Assembly (NCBI GenBank): GCA_004213515.1
Contig: SHAK01000025.1
Span: 1 to 32,001, forward strand
Reading direction: 5' to 3'
DNA: 32,001 nt
Source: Limisphaerales bacterium
GTDB taxonomy: Bacteria; Verrucomicrobiota; Verrucomicrobiia; Limisphaerales; UBA1096
Positions 23,731-31,921 of the stretch are shown here, piece by piece. How positions within the stretch are numbered: position 1 is the first letter of the stretch; each line of letters begins with the position of its first letter. The notes below the pieces were generated by a model. It made no database searches, was not told the origin of the DNA, and saw only the letters and a program-made list of their open reading frames with translations. Made by a program: the position numbers and the translations under genes.

Positions 23731-25128
23731 ATGAAAACCCATAAGATAACAATTTTATTAATCTTGATAATTAGCTTTTCAAGCTCTTCTTTAATAAATG
23801 GCGATTCATCATCTAATACTTCGCCTATTAAAAATGATGAACAACGATTGAGTAATACTGTTTTAGCTGTATCGGACGTTATGCCCAGTGTTGTAAATAT
23901 TGCTACAAAAACGAGAGTTCAAAGAGTGGGCTACTTATACGACTGGTGGCGTGATAACTGGACTCCTTATGCACAGGATCTCCCGCCGCAAGAAAGCGCT
24001 GGATCAGGTGTAATAATAAGTCAGATGGGACACGTATTAACAAATGTACATGTAGTTCGAGATGCTGATGAAATATGGGTTAAAATAACTGACAAAGATG
24101 GGGATCAACAACTTTATCAAGCTGAGGCTATTGCAGGCAGCTTAACAACTGATATAGCTATCTTAAAAATTATTCCTAAAAAGGAAGGCGAACTTTTCCC
24201 TGCAGCTTTTTTTGCCAAAGAAGGCGACTTGCTACTAGGGGAAACAGTAATTGCCTTGGGGAATCCTTTCGGCCTAGGCGGATCAGTAAGCAAAGGAATA
24301 TTGAGTTCGAAGAGTAGGCGAATAGCAGATATAGGAGAAAAACTCGAAATTCCTGATTGGCTTCAAACAGATGCTTCTATAAACCCCGGAAATAGCGGAG
24401 GCCCATTAATAAATCTAAATGGTGACATTATTGGAATAAATGTAGCAGTTCTTAAAGAAGGCCAAGGCATCGGTTTTGCCATACCAATAAAAAGAGTAAA
24501 CCAATCCTTGTCACGCTTATTTACTCCAGAGTTTTTAGATGACAATTGGTTCGGTGCTGCAATCAGTACAGATGAGCGCCCTCCCAAGATAATTAAAATA
24601 GAATCCGGAAGCCCAGCTGATAAAGCAGGATTAAAAAAAGGAGATGAATTAATAGCATTAAACGGAATAAGAACTAAAACTTTTATTGATTTCTCTAGCA
24701 ATTTAGTAGGGCTTGGAGAAAACAGGGATATAATGATTGAATTTAATAGAAACATGCAAAGTAAGAAGGTTAAAGTTAGATTGATTCCAGAAAAGGCTAT
24801 TTTTAATTCTGGTTTGATTCGTCAAAAAACTGGAGCTATTTTTAAACCACTTACTTCAGAACTAGCAGATGCTTTGAACTATGATTCAACTAATGGTTTC
24901 GTAATAAGCCAAATTGACAAAGATTCACCTGCTCAAAAAGCAGGGCTTATACCAGGTTTAATTATCACTTCTATTAATGGAGAGAAATTTAATAATATCG
25001 AAGACTTTGCACGTTTACTTTACGCAAAAGAAACTGGTGATGAGATAAATCTTGAAATTGTCCAGTTACGACAAAGAGGGCTATTTGTTAGACGCTCCAC
25101 AGGTAAATTATCACTCAAATTATTGTAA
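23731..25128 (+). CDS. HtrA/Deg-type periplasmic serine protease
   Basis: ATG 23731 starts a signal peptide (about residues 1-24). The trypsin-like domain has the triad His107 (LTNVHVV), Asp141 (TDIAILKI) and Ser222 (NPGNSGGP). Two PDZ domains follow (about 265-345 and 360-455), the first with SGSPADKAGLKKGDELIALN and the second with DSPAQKAGLIPGLIITSING. This is the DegP/DegQ layout, and the 465-residue length fits. It degrades or chaperones misfolded envelope proteins. The frame extends upstream to 23491, but that segment overlaps the divergent lipoprotein gene and lacks a signal. A candidate promoter lies at 23654-23682. Confidence 0.95.
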   Translation: MKTHKITILLILIISFSSSSLINGDSSSNTSPIKNDEQRLSNTVLAVSDVMPSVVNIATKTRVQRVGYLYDWWRDNWTPYAQDLPPQESAGSGVIISQMGHVLTNVHVVRDADEIWVKITDKDGDQQLYQAEAIAGSLTTDIAILKIIPKKEGELFPAAFFAKEGDLLLGETVIALGNPFGLGGSVSKGILSSKSRRIADIGEKLEIPDWLQTDASINPGNSGGPLINLNGDIIGINVAVLKEGQGIGFAIPIKRVNQSLSRLFTPEFLDDNWFGAAISTDERPPKIIKIESGSPADKAGLKKGDELIALNGIRTKTFIDFSSNLVGLGENRDIMIEFNRNMQSKKVKVRLIPEKAIFNSGLIRQKTGAIFKPLTSELADALNYDSTNGFVISQIDKDSPAQKAGLIPGLIITSINGEKFNNIEDFARLLYAKETGDEINLEIVQLRQRGLFVRRSTGKLSLKLL

Positions 25129-25198
25129 TTTACTCGACAGATCTTTCTTGCCGTCTAATTTTTTCCATTCATTAATTTGAAGTGATTTATTAATTTAT

Positions 25199-26686
25199 AT
25201 GATTAAAACACAAATTGTTCATTTATTTATAATGCTAACTCTAGTATTTCAAAATACTACGGTTGCTGCCCCTCAACCTTCTGGAGAGCAGGCTGACGGC
25301 CCATTTCGAAAAGTCATTCTCGTTTCTGATAAAGACCTTAATGGCGATGATCAAACCGAAGACAATCTAAAGGACCCAATGGAGCTTAGTATTTCGAAAG
25401 ATGGCCGGGTTTTCTATGCTCAGCGAAATGGGGAAGTTCATTGTTGGAATCCAGATACAAAAAAAACTACTGAAATTGGGAAATTGGAAGTTTTTACAGG
25501 CTTAGAAGACGGCCTTCTCGGTATTACACTTGATCCAAATTTCACAGAAAATAATTTTCTATATTTATTTTACTCACATCCCAAAACTGAAATAGAACAT
25601 GTCAATCGTAAGCCGAGAAAAAAAGGATTTAACATTGTATCAAGGTTTACGGTGAAAGATGGTAAAATCGACCTTTCTTCAGAAAAGGAAATGATCCGAA
25701 TTAAAACACAACGAGATGAGTGTTGTCATTCTGGCGGTTCTTTGACATTTGATAGTAAAGGAAACTTATATGCGTCTGTCGGCGATAACACTAATCCTTT
25801 TGCATCTGATGGCTTTGCCCCAATTGATGAACGTCATGGTCGTTTTGCTTGGGACGCTCAAAAATCATCTGCTAATGCAAATGATCTTCGAGGTAAAATA
25901 TTAAGAATCACACCTCAACCTGATGGTTCTGTCAAAATTCCAGAGGGAAATCTATTTGACGCCGTGAATCACGGCGCTAGATCTGAAATATATGTTATGG
26001 GTAATCGCAACCCATTTCGAATTTCTGTAGATCCTAAAAATGGTTTTCTTTACTGGGGAGAAGTTGGTCCAGATTCTGGAGGGCGACGAGAAAATAGAGG
26101 CCCAGCTGGTTATGATGAAATCAATCAAGCTAGAGGAGCTGGTAATTTTGGATGGCCTCATTTTATAGCAAATAACAAACCATATAACAGATACGACTTC
26201 GATTCTAAAAAATCCCTTGATCCATTTTCTGCACCAAAACCTGTTAACAAATCTCCGAATAATACCGGGATTAATGAGCTGCCTCCTGCTCAGTCTGCTT
26301 TCATTCATTATGCTCATTTTCCATCTGTTAAATGGCAAACATTGAATGCCGGCGGTGGTCGAACTGCAATGGCTGGCCCTGTATATTACTTTGACGAAAA
26401 ATTAAAAAATCCCAATAAATTACCAAAGTCCTTTAACCATTCACTCTTTATTTATGAGTGGTCTAGAAACTGGATAATCAACGTCAAACTCGATGAAAAC
26501 CAAAACCAAATCGGAATGGAACGATTCTGCCCTAAAATGACATTTAAACGACCTATGGACATGGAATTAGGACCTGACGGATGCCTTTATCTAATAGAAT
26601 GGGGAACTGCTTGGGGAAAGAATCAAGACACCCAAATAGTTAGGATTGAATATCATCCAGCTGCGCAGGCCTCAATTAGCAAATAA
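25199..26686 (+). CDS. Secreted PQQ-dependent sugar dehydrogenase (glucose/sorbosone dehydrogenase family)
   Basis: A signal peptide (about residues 1-24, ending TVAA) precedes a six-bladed propeller of the GSDH family. Visible blade motifs are LEDGLLGITLDPNF, the HSGGSLTFDSKGNLYASVGD strand with the likely catalytic His, IYVMGNRNPFRISVDP, and MDMELGPDGCLYLIEWGT near the C-terminus. It probably oxidises aldose sugars outside the cytoplasm with PQQ and passes electrons to a respiratory carrier. In many relatives this domain is fused to a cytochrome c or ThuA domain; here it stands alone at 495 residues. No PQQ synthesis genes are in the window. It ends 5 bases before kdsA, so the two may be co-transcribed without an obvious shared function. 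Confidence 0.9.
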   Translation: MIKTQIVHLFIMLTLVFQNTTVAAPQPSGEQADGPFRKVILVSDKDLNGDDQTEDNLKDPMELSISKDGRVFYAQRNGEVHCWNPDTKKTTEIGKLEVFTGLEDGLLGITLDPNFTENNFLYLFYSHPKTEIEHVNRKPRKKGFNIVSRFTVKDGKIDLSSEKEMIRIKTQRDECCHSGGSLTFDSKGNLYASVGDNTNPFASDGFAPIDERHGRFAWDAQKSSANANDLRGKILRITPQPDGSVKIPEGNLFDAVNHGARSEIYVMGNRNPFRISVDPKNGFLYWGEVGPDSGGRRENRGPAGYDEINQARGAGNFGWPHFIANNKPYNRYDFDSKKSLDPFSAPKPVNKSPNNTGINELPPAQSAFIHYAHFPSVKWQTLNAGGGRTAMAGPVYYFDEKLKNPNKLPKSFNHSLFIYEWSRNWIINVKLDENQNQIGMERFCPKMTFKRPMDMELGPDGCLYLIEWGTAWGKNQDTQIVRIEYHPAAQASISK

Positions 26687-26691
26687 CATTA

Positions 26692-27504
26692 ATGACTTCG
26701 TCTCAACTCTGGAAATTATTAAACAAGCCTAAAAGGCTAATTCTAATAGCAGGACCTTGCGTAATTGAATCGGAGTCACTTTGTTTAAAAATTGCAAAGT
26801 CGCTAAAGAAAAGTTGTGATTCACTTGGTATAACTTTTATTTTTAAGGCTAGTTACGATAAAGCAAACCGAACCTCATCAGCATCTAAACGTGGACCTGG
26901 TATTGAAAACGGATTAAAGATATTAAAGAATATCCGTACAAAAGTTAATATTCCTGTTCTAACTGATGTTCATACTGACAAAGATATTTGCCTAGCATCT
27001 GAAGCGGTTGACATACTCCAAATCCCTGCATTTTTGTGCCGTCAAACAGACTTAATAAGCACAGCAGCAGAGACAGGAAAAATCATTAACTTAAAAAAAG
27101 GGCAATTTCTTTCTCCTAAAGAAATGGATCAGGTCGCAGAAAAAGTTAAGACTTTAGGTAATAATAAAATTATTCTAACTGAGAGAGGAACATGTTTTGG
27201 ATATAATAATCTTGTTGCTGACATGAGGTCCATTCCTATTATGAAAGATTTAGGATATCCAGTAGTGTTTGACGCTACCCATTCAGTTCAATTGCCTGGA
27301 GCTGGAGGAAACCGCTCCAATGGACAAAGAGAATTTGCTCCAGTTTTAGCAAAGGCAGCATTAGCAGCAGGAGCTAACGGCCTATTTATTGAAACGCATC
27401 CCCATCCAGATCAATCACCAAGTGATGGACCAAACATGATACCTTTGAACCAAATGAACAGTACATTAAAAAAGTTATTGAAAGTCTTTAATGCTGTTCA
27501 ATAA
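26692..27504 (+). CDS. kdsA: 3-deoxy-D-manno-octulosonate 8-phosphate synthase
   Basis: KdsA condenses phosphoenolpyruvate with arabinose 5-phosphate, the first dedicated step of Kdo formation for LPS. Signatures include IAGPCVIESE (residues 19-28), FKASYDKANRTS, LTDVHTD, QIPAFLCRQTDL, FDATHSVQLPG and FIETHPHPDQSPSDGPNM. Cys23 in GPC indicates the metal-dependent class, as in Aquifex, rather than the metal-independent E. coli class, which has Asn there. Its 270 residues match the family. ATG 26692 lies 5 bases after the previous gene. Its presence shows a Gram-negative envelope with Kdo. Confidence 0.96.
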   Translation: MTSSQLWKLLNKPKRLILIAGPCVIESESLCLKIAKSLKKSCDSLGITFIFKASYDKANRTSSASKRGPGIENGLKILKNIRTKVNIPVLTDVHTDKDICLASEAVDILQIPAFLCRQTDLISTAAETGKIINLKKGQFLSPKEMDQVAEKVKTLGNNKIILTERGTCFGYNNLVADMRSIPIMKDLGYPVVFDATHSVQLPGAGGNRSNGQREFAPVLAKAALAAGANGLFIETHPHPDQSPSDGPNMIPLNQMNSTLKKLLKVFNAVQ

Positions 27505-27519
27505 ATGAACTTTAGAATT

Positions 27520-28851
27520 CTATAAACGTAATTCAAAAGTTGTTCCATTTGTTCCGGTTTCAAATAAAATTAATTCAGCACCTATTGAAATAGATAATTT
27601 TTTACTAATTGCAAGGCCAAGGCCACTTCCCTGCTCTTTTGTACTGTTGCCAGCTTTAAATAGTTTTTCTTTTAAATTATTTGGTATTCCTGGTCCATTA
27701 TCAGAAATTCTTAATACACCAGCCCCATGAGATCTAATAAAGATCTCACCATTACTTCCGCAAGCTTCAATTGCATTACATATAATATTTTCCATAATAA
27801 GCAAAATCAATCCAGCCTTCCTGTTATCTAATTGTAAATTATCATTAGATTCGAAAACTAATTTTACATTATTTACTTCAGCTATATTTGCTAATCTATC
27901 GCTTAACACGTAAAGCAGCTCGGTTATTGAGATTTGATATGATATTTCGCTTTCATTCTCCCTAAGAGTCATAACAACATCTTCAATCATTTTCCCCATG
28001 CGCTCTGTAGCTAATATAGCTTCACTGGATTCTGTTTCAGCCGGTAAATTTTTTAAGTGAGCTTTTACAGCAGACAAAGGGTTTCTTAATCCATGAACAA
28101 GATGTGATGAAATACTTCCGACCGCAGAAACTTTATCTGATAAAGCTAAAGCTTGATTAGCATTATTAAGAGCTTCTGTTCGCTTAATTAGCCTCTTGTT
28201 AATTAAACTTAATAAACGATATGATACCATTTGAACAATTATAATCAGTGCTAAACCAGCAAAAAATATAAATAAGCTTTGGCTTTTAATTCGATTATTG
28301 AGTTCGTAAATATCATTACGCACATTATCTCCATCTAGAATTAATTGAACTATACCATGTAATTTTTTGTCATCAGCAGCACTCAATGGTAAAGTTATTA
28401 CTAATATAGATATATCTTCATTAGTTTTTTCAAAATCTGGTGTAAGTATCCAATCTTCAATATTAACTTTTTCATAAAGTTCCGAATAAGGAGTTAAAGA
28501 TTTTAAGTTTATAATCTGCTTACTGTTTAAAAATCCTTCTCTAATTGTTTCCGGAAAAGAATAAATGTAATTTCCATCTTCTGTATACAATCTAAAGCCA
28601 TTTGCACCACTAAGCTCGCTGATTTCTTCCATTATAATCAACTGGTCAGCTGCATTATCAATAGACAAATCACCATAGGCTTCAATCACACTCTCCTGAT
28701 GAACTAAAGTTATTGCTTGAAGAACTTCTGCCCTGTTTCTTAGCACCTGATCACGTAACTGTAAGCCTAGGCGATTATTGGAAATCCATATTGCCGTCGC
28801 AAAAACAAGGGAAATAAAGACGGTAGAAAAAAGTTGTAAATTATATTTCAA
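27520..28851 (-). CDS. Orphan membrane sensor histidine kinase
   Basis: Two membrane helices (about residues 7-24 and 192-212) enclose a periplasmic sensor region of about 165 residues with a possible PAS-like core (GFRLYTEDGNYIYSF). The dimerisation domain has the H-box SSHLVHGLRNPLS with His253 as phospho-donor. The ATPase domain has the N-box ENIICNAIEA, G1 ISDNGPGIP and G2 GSGLGLAISK, all intact. No response regulator is adjacent; the only regulator in the window (1667-2347) lacks the acceptor Asp, so it is not an obvious partner. The gene converges with kdsA (15-base gap) and diverges from the parvulin gene. The signal sensed is unknown. Confidence 0.93.
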   Translation of the reverse strand: MKYNLQLFSTVFISLVFATAIWISNNRLGLQLRDQVLRNRAEVLQAITLVHQESVIEAYGDLSIDNAADQLIIMEEISELSGANGFRLYTEDGNYIYSFPETIREGFLNSKQIINLKSLTPYSELYEKVNIEDWILTPDFEKTNEDISILVITLPLSAADDKKLHGIVQLILDGDNVRNDIYELNNRIKSQSLFIFFAGLALIIIVQMVSYRLLSLINKRLIKRTEALNNANQALALSDKVSAVGSISSHLVHGLRNPLSAVKAHLKNLPAETESSEAILATERMGKMIEDVVMTLRENESEISYQISITELLYVLSDRLANIAEVNNVKLVFESNDNLQLDNRKAGLILLIMENIICNAIEACGSNGEIFIRSHGAGVLRISDNGPGIPNNLKEKLFKAGNSTKEQGSGLGLAISKKLSISIGAELILFETGTNGTTFELRL

Positions 28852-28973
28852 TTAAATAAGGACAAGTAATAAAACTAAAAAGACAAATTAATAAACGAAT
28901 CTAATTATCAATGAGTTACATCAAATATACGAATGCATTTGCCTTAACAAAATTATCATCGGAAGATCTGCTT

Positions 28974-29864
28974 ATGCCACTAGTGGTCAATGATCAAAGA
29001 ATAGACGACGCCATAATCGATCAAGAATTTTCCGCAATAAAAGCTCATTATGAAAGTATGGGTTCTATGTCCTGTTGCGAACGTGATGAAGAGTTTCGAG
29101 GTTATGCTCGAGATAATATAGTTTTCCGAGCATTACTCACTCAGGAAGCGCAAAAAACTATAGATCATCCAGGCAAAGAACAAATCGATGAAGAATTTTT
29201 AAGATTAAAAAAAGAAAATGGTGGTGAAGATGAATTTTATGCAAACATGAATCTAACTCATGATCAGGATGAAATGATAAAAGATGATCTTGCCCTAAAC
29301 ATTCAAGTTGAGAATTTAAGATCGAAAATATTTGAAGAAATTTCAGAACCTAACGATAAAGAATTGAATGAATATTATTTAAACAATAAAGATCAATTTC
29401 GAGAACCAGACGAAGTTCGGGCCTCACATATTTTCAAGTCAGTTCGAGAAGTTGAAAAGCGAGAAGAAGTATTTAATGAATTATGCGACATACGAAAACA
29501 GCTTGTTGATGGATTAGATTTTTTTGAAATTGCAAAAAAATGTTCAGACAAACCTCAAGACGAAATAGACCTCGGCTTTTATAAAAGAGGAGAACTAATG
29601 GATGAATTCGAAATAATAACTTTCTCATTAAATGTTGGTGAAGTAAGTCCAGTCTTCAACACCCCTCACGGATTTCATCTCGCAAAGGTAACCGACCGTA
29701 AATTGGGTGAACTCAAACTTTTTGAAGATGTTAAGAACATAATAAATGATGAATTGATTCATTTGTCTCAAGATAAAAAACTCAATGAATTTGTTGAACA
29801 ATTAAAGAAGACCGCAGATATAAAATATACTGAACCTAAAACTGATTTAGATGAAAATGAATAG
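28974..29864 (+). CDS. Parvulin-type peptidyl-prolyl cis-trans isomerase without signal peptide
   Basis: A helical SurA/PrsA-like N-terminal domain (about residues 1-145) is followed by a parvulin domain (about 148-242) with the motifs EVRASHIFKS, DLGFYKRGELMDEFE and VSPVFNTPHGFHLAKV. ATG 28974 is preferred: it gives the usual start MPLVVNDQRIDD and has GGAAG about 9 bases before it. An upstream ATG at 28911 would add 21 residues that still make no signal peptide. Relatives are usually periplasmic, so a cytoplasmic foldase is suggested. A Cys pair (MSCCERDEEF) is notable. It ends 6 bases before the LigA-like gene, suggesting co-transcription. Confidence 0.88.
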   Translation: MPLVVNDQRIDDAIIDQEFSAIKAHYESMGSMSCCERDEEFRGYARDNIVFRALLTQEAQKTIDHPGKEQIDEEFLRLKKENGGEDEFYANMNLTHDQDEMIKDDLALNIQVENLRSKIFEEISEPNDKELNEYYLNNKDQFREPDEVRASHIFKSVREVEKREEVFNELCDIRKQLVDGLDFFEIAKKCSDKPQDEIDLGFYKRGELMDEFEIITFSLNVGEVSPVFNTPHGFHLAKVTDRKLGELKLFEDVKNIINDELIHLSQDKKLNEFVEQLKKTADIKYTEPKTDLDENE

Positions 29865-29870
29865 ATAAAA

Positions 29871-30440
29871 GTGATTCCGATTATTAAAATATTTGAAAAA
29901 CTATTTAAAATCCCAAAAGGCCCAAAGTGTATTGAGTGTAAGTCTCTACTAATTGAATCAAATTGTCCTAATATGGACTGTCCAGTTGAGGTCGCATCAT
30001 GGATAATGATGTGGGCATCTCCTGCTGCAGCAAACATCTCAATACTTGATGATAAAACCACCTTAAAATTAGCTCAATATAACTTAGTCATTCACCCAGC
30101 TGATCTTTACGATTTAAGCGAATCCGACTGGCTTCAAATCCAGACAATGGACAAGATTAAAATTGGAAAGATAATGCAACAGCTTAACCAAAGTAAAAGC
30201 ATGGATGCAAAATCACTATTGTATGGTTTTAGGATTAAAGGAATGGATTTAGAAATGGCTAAAAATCTCACAAATAAGTTTCAAAGCATATCAAAAATAA
30301 GAGAGTTGAAAATTGAAAGCCTAATGACAGTTGATCGAATTAGCGAAGAAACAGCATTTAATATTAAACGGTGGTTTAAGGATTCATTTAATAAAAAAAT
30401 GCTTAAGGCACTAGACAAATATGGGTTTCAACTTGATTAA
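29871..30440 (+). CDS. LigA-like zinc-finger and helix-hairpin-helix protein lacking the ligase domains
   Basis: This 189-residue protein matches the C-terminal middle of NAD-dependent DNA ligase. A four-Cys zinc finger (Cys20, Cys23, Cys32, Cys37; CIECKS, CPNMDCP) comes first. The LigA-type linker VIHPADLYDLSESDWLQIQT follows, then helix-hairpin-helix units (KIGKIMQQLNQSKSMDAKSL, GFRIKGMDLEMAK, and the segment to about residue 175). The adenylation and OB domains that would precede the finger are absent, and so is a BRCT domain. The catalytic Lys of ligase is therefore missing, and it cannot seal nicks. It could be a DNA-binding protein derived from LigA. GTG 29871 is the start, 6 bases after the parvulin gene. 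Its stop overlaps the asd stop on the other strand by 4 bases. Confidence 0.8.
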   Translation: MIPIIKIFEKLFKIPKGPKCIECKSLLIESNCPNMDCPVEVASWIMMWASPAAANISILDDKTTLKLAQYNLVIHPADLYDLSESDWLQIQTMDKIKIGKIMQQLNQSKSMDAKSLLYGFRIKGMDLEMAKNLTNKFQSISKIRELKIESLMTVDRISEETAFNIKRWFKDSFNKKMLKALDKYGFQLD

Positions 30441-31444
30441 AGCTTTGCAACTTCCTCAGCAATTTGAACAGCATTCAAAGCGGCCCCTTTTAGAAGCTGA
30501 TCACCAACAACCCAAAAACTTAATCCATTACTTAATGCGCAATCTTTTCTGATTCTACCCGCCTTACAATTATCCAGACCTGCTACATCTATTGGAAGAG
30601 GGTATTTACAATTTGAAACATCATCAATTAGGTCGATTCCAGAAGCAGATTCAATTGCCTTCTTTGCTTCAAGAACTGATACGTCTTTCTCAAATTCAGC
30701 GCTAACAGCAATTGAGTGAGCTCTGAATACTGGAACGCGAACACAAGTCACACTGGCTTTAAAATCATGAAGCCCCATAATTTTTCTTGCTTCATTTTCC
30801 ATCTTCATTTCTTCCTTAGTATATCCGCTCTCAAGAAACTCATCGACATGAGGTAATACATTAAAAGCAATTTGATGTGGGTAAACTTTTTTGGATGTAT
30901 TTTTACCATTAACAATTTCATCTATTTGCCTCTCAAGCTCTACTATTCCCATAGCACCTGACCCTGAAACTGCTTGATATGTAGACGCGAAAATACGTTT
31001 TACTCCAAAGGCGAGATGGAGAGGATAAAGAGCCATCACTGTTACAATTGTTGAACAATTAGGATTAGCAATTATCCCTTTATGAGTAGCAACATCGACT
31101 GCGTTAATTTCTGGAACTACAAGTGGAACATCTTCATCAGAACGAAATGCACTAGAATTATCAACTACAATAGCTCCTGCCTCAACAGCAAATTCAGCAT
31201 ATTCTTTCGAAGTTCCACCTCCTGCACTAAAAAGTGCAATATCCACACCATGAAAAGAATCTTTTTTAAGTTCTTGTACAGTTATCGAATCCCCTTTAAA
31301 CGATAGCGTTTTCCCAGCAGATCGTTGGGATGCAAGCAGAGATAATTTACTTACTTGAAAATTTCTTTTCTCGAGAGTTCTAAGCATCTCGATACCTACA
31401 GCACCTGTTGCCCCAACAATGGCGACATGTAAATCATTACTCAT
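30437..31444 (-). CDS. asd: Aspartate-semialdehyde dehydrogenase
   Basis: The enzyme reduces aspartyl phosphate to aspartate semialdehyde for lysine/diaminopimelate, threonine and methionine synthesis. The N-terminal NADP-binding motif is VAIVGATGAVG; the catalytic Cys130 sits in NPNCST and His243 in RVPVFRAHS. Length is 335 residues from ATG 31444, normal for the family. An in-frame TTG at 31483 would add 13 basic residues, but it coincides with the -35 box of a good promoter, which favours ATG 31444. The stop shares TTAA with the convergent LigA-like gene. Confidence 0.96.
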   Translation of the reverse strand: MSNDLHVAIVGATGAVGIEMLRTLEKRNFQVSKLSLLASQRSAGKTLSFKGDSITVQELKKDSFHGVDIALFSAGGGTSKEYAEFAVEAGAIVVDNSSAFRSDEDVPLVVPEINAVDVATHKGIIANPNCSTIVTVMALYPLHLAFGVKRIFASTYQAVSGSGAMGIVELERQIDEIVNGKNTSKKVYPHQIAFNVLPHVDEFLESGYTKEEMKMENEARKIMGLHDFKASVTCVRVPVFRAHSIAVSAEFEKDVSVLEAKKAIESASGIDLIDDVSNCKYPLPIDVAGLDNCKAGRIRKDCALSNGLSFWVVGDQLLKGAALNAVQIAEEVAKL

Positions 31445-31455
31445 AAACGGGCGAA

Positions 31456-31484
31456 ACTTTACTTTGGATTTTTTACCTGTCAAT
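31456..31484 (-). promoter_or_regulatory. Candidate asd promoter giving a very short leader
   Basis: On the minus strand a perfect TTGACA (31479-31484), a 17-base spacer and TAAAGT (31456-31461) form a good sigma-70-type pair. Transcription would begin near 31449, only about 5 bases before ATG 31444, so the asd mRNA would be leaderless or nearly so. No Shine-Dalgarno sequence is present. Confidence 0.45.
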
Positions 31485-31590
31485 TGAAGTTGTTCGTAAA
31501 TTGGTTAGAATTTAACAATAGCGAAATCAAATTATATTTAAGTGATTGACAGGCCATATGGTTTAAAGGAAATTTCGCCCCTATTTTTAA

Positions 31591-31667
31591 GGCTGCGTAG
31601 CTCAGTTGGTTAGAGCGTGGGACTCATAAGCCCGAGGTCGCTGGTTCAATTCCAGCCGCAGCTACCA
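31591..31667 (+). tRNA. tRNA-Met (anticodon CAT)
   Basis: The cloverleaf is complete: acceptor GGCTGCG / CGCAGCT (first pair G-T), D arm GCTC-GAGC, anticodon loop CTCATAA with CAT at 31625-31627, T arm GCTGG-TTCAATT-CCAGC, and an encoded ACCA end. The overall sequence resembles elongator tRNA-Met. The CAT anticodon also fits tRNA-Ile2, whose C is modified to lysidine; this cannot be excluded from sequence alone. A TTGACA at 31546-31551 could be its -35 box, though no good -10 box is seen. Confidence 0.95.
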
Positions 31668-31921
31668 TAAATTTCTAAGGTTTTTCGCTTTTTAGTACTT
31701 CACCAAGTTTCGCTACAATATCCTAAAATATACCGGAATAGGCCAAGTTAAGGGGGATTGGGGGGGTAAATTATAGCAATGTTGGATGGCATTCCCGGCA
31801 CATATCTTAAATCGTATCCCGCTTAACTAATAAGTCTCTTTCCTGTCTTAACTCCCCTTCCCTTTTTCTCGTAATTAGATTCATATAACTTTATTGTTTT
31901 TTTGTATCTACTAATAAGTAA
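31668..31921. other. Intergenic stretch between tRNA and TIR gene
   Basis: No gene is recognised here. A G-rich run (five G, ATT, seven G) lies near 31752-31766. The 10-mer ACTAATAAGT occurs at 31826-31835 and again at 31910-31919, the second copy ending 2 bases before the TIR start codon. This might be an operator or a chance repeat in AT-rich DNA. No second copy of the tRNA 3' end is visible within the window. Confidence 0.4.

Noticed and set aside
31546-31575. tRNA promoter
   Set aside because: TTGACA is perfect, but no acceptable -10 box lies 16-18 bases downstream, so it was not listed as a feature.
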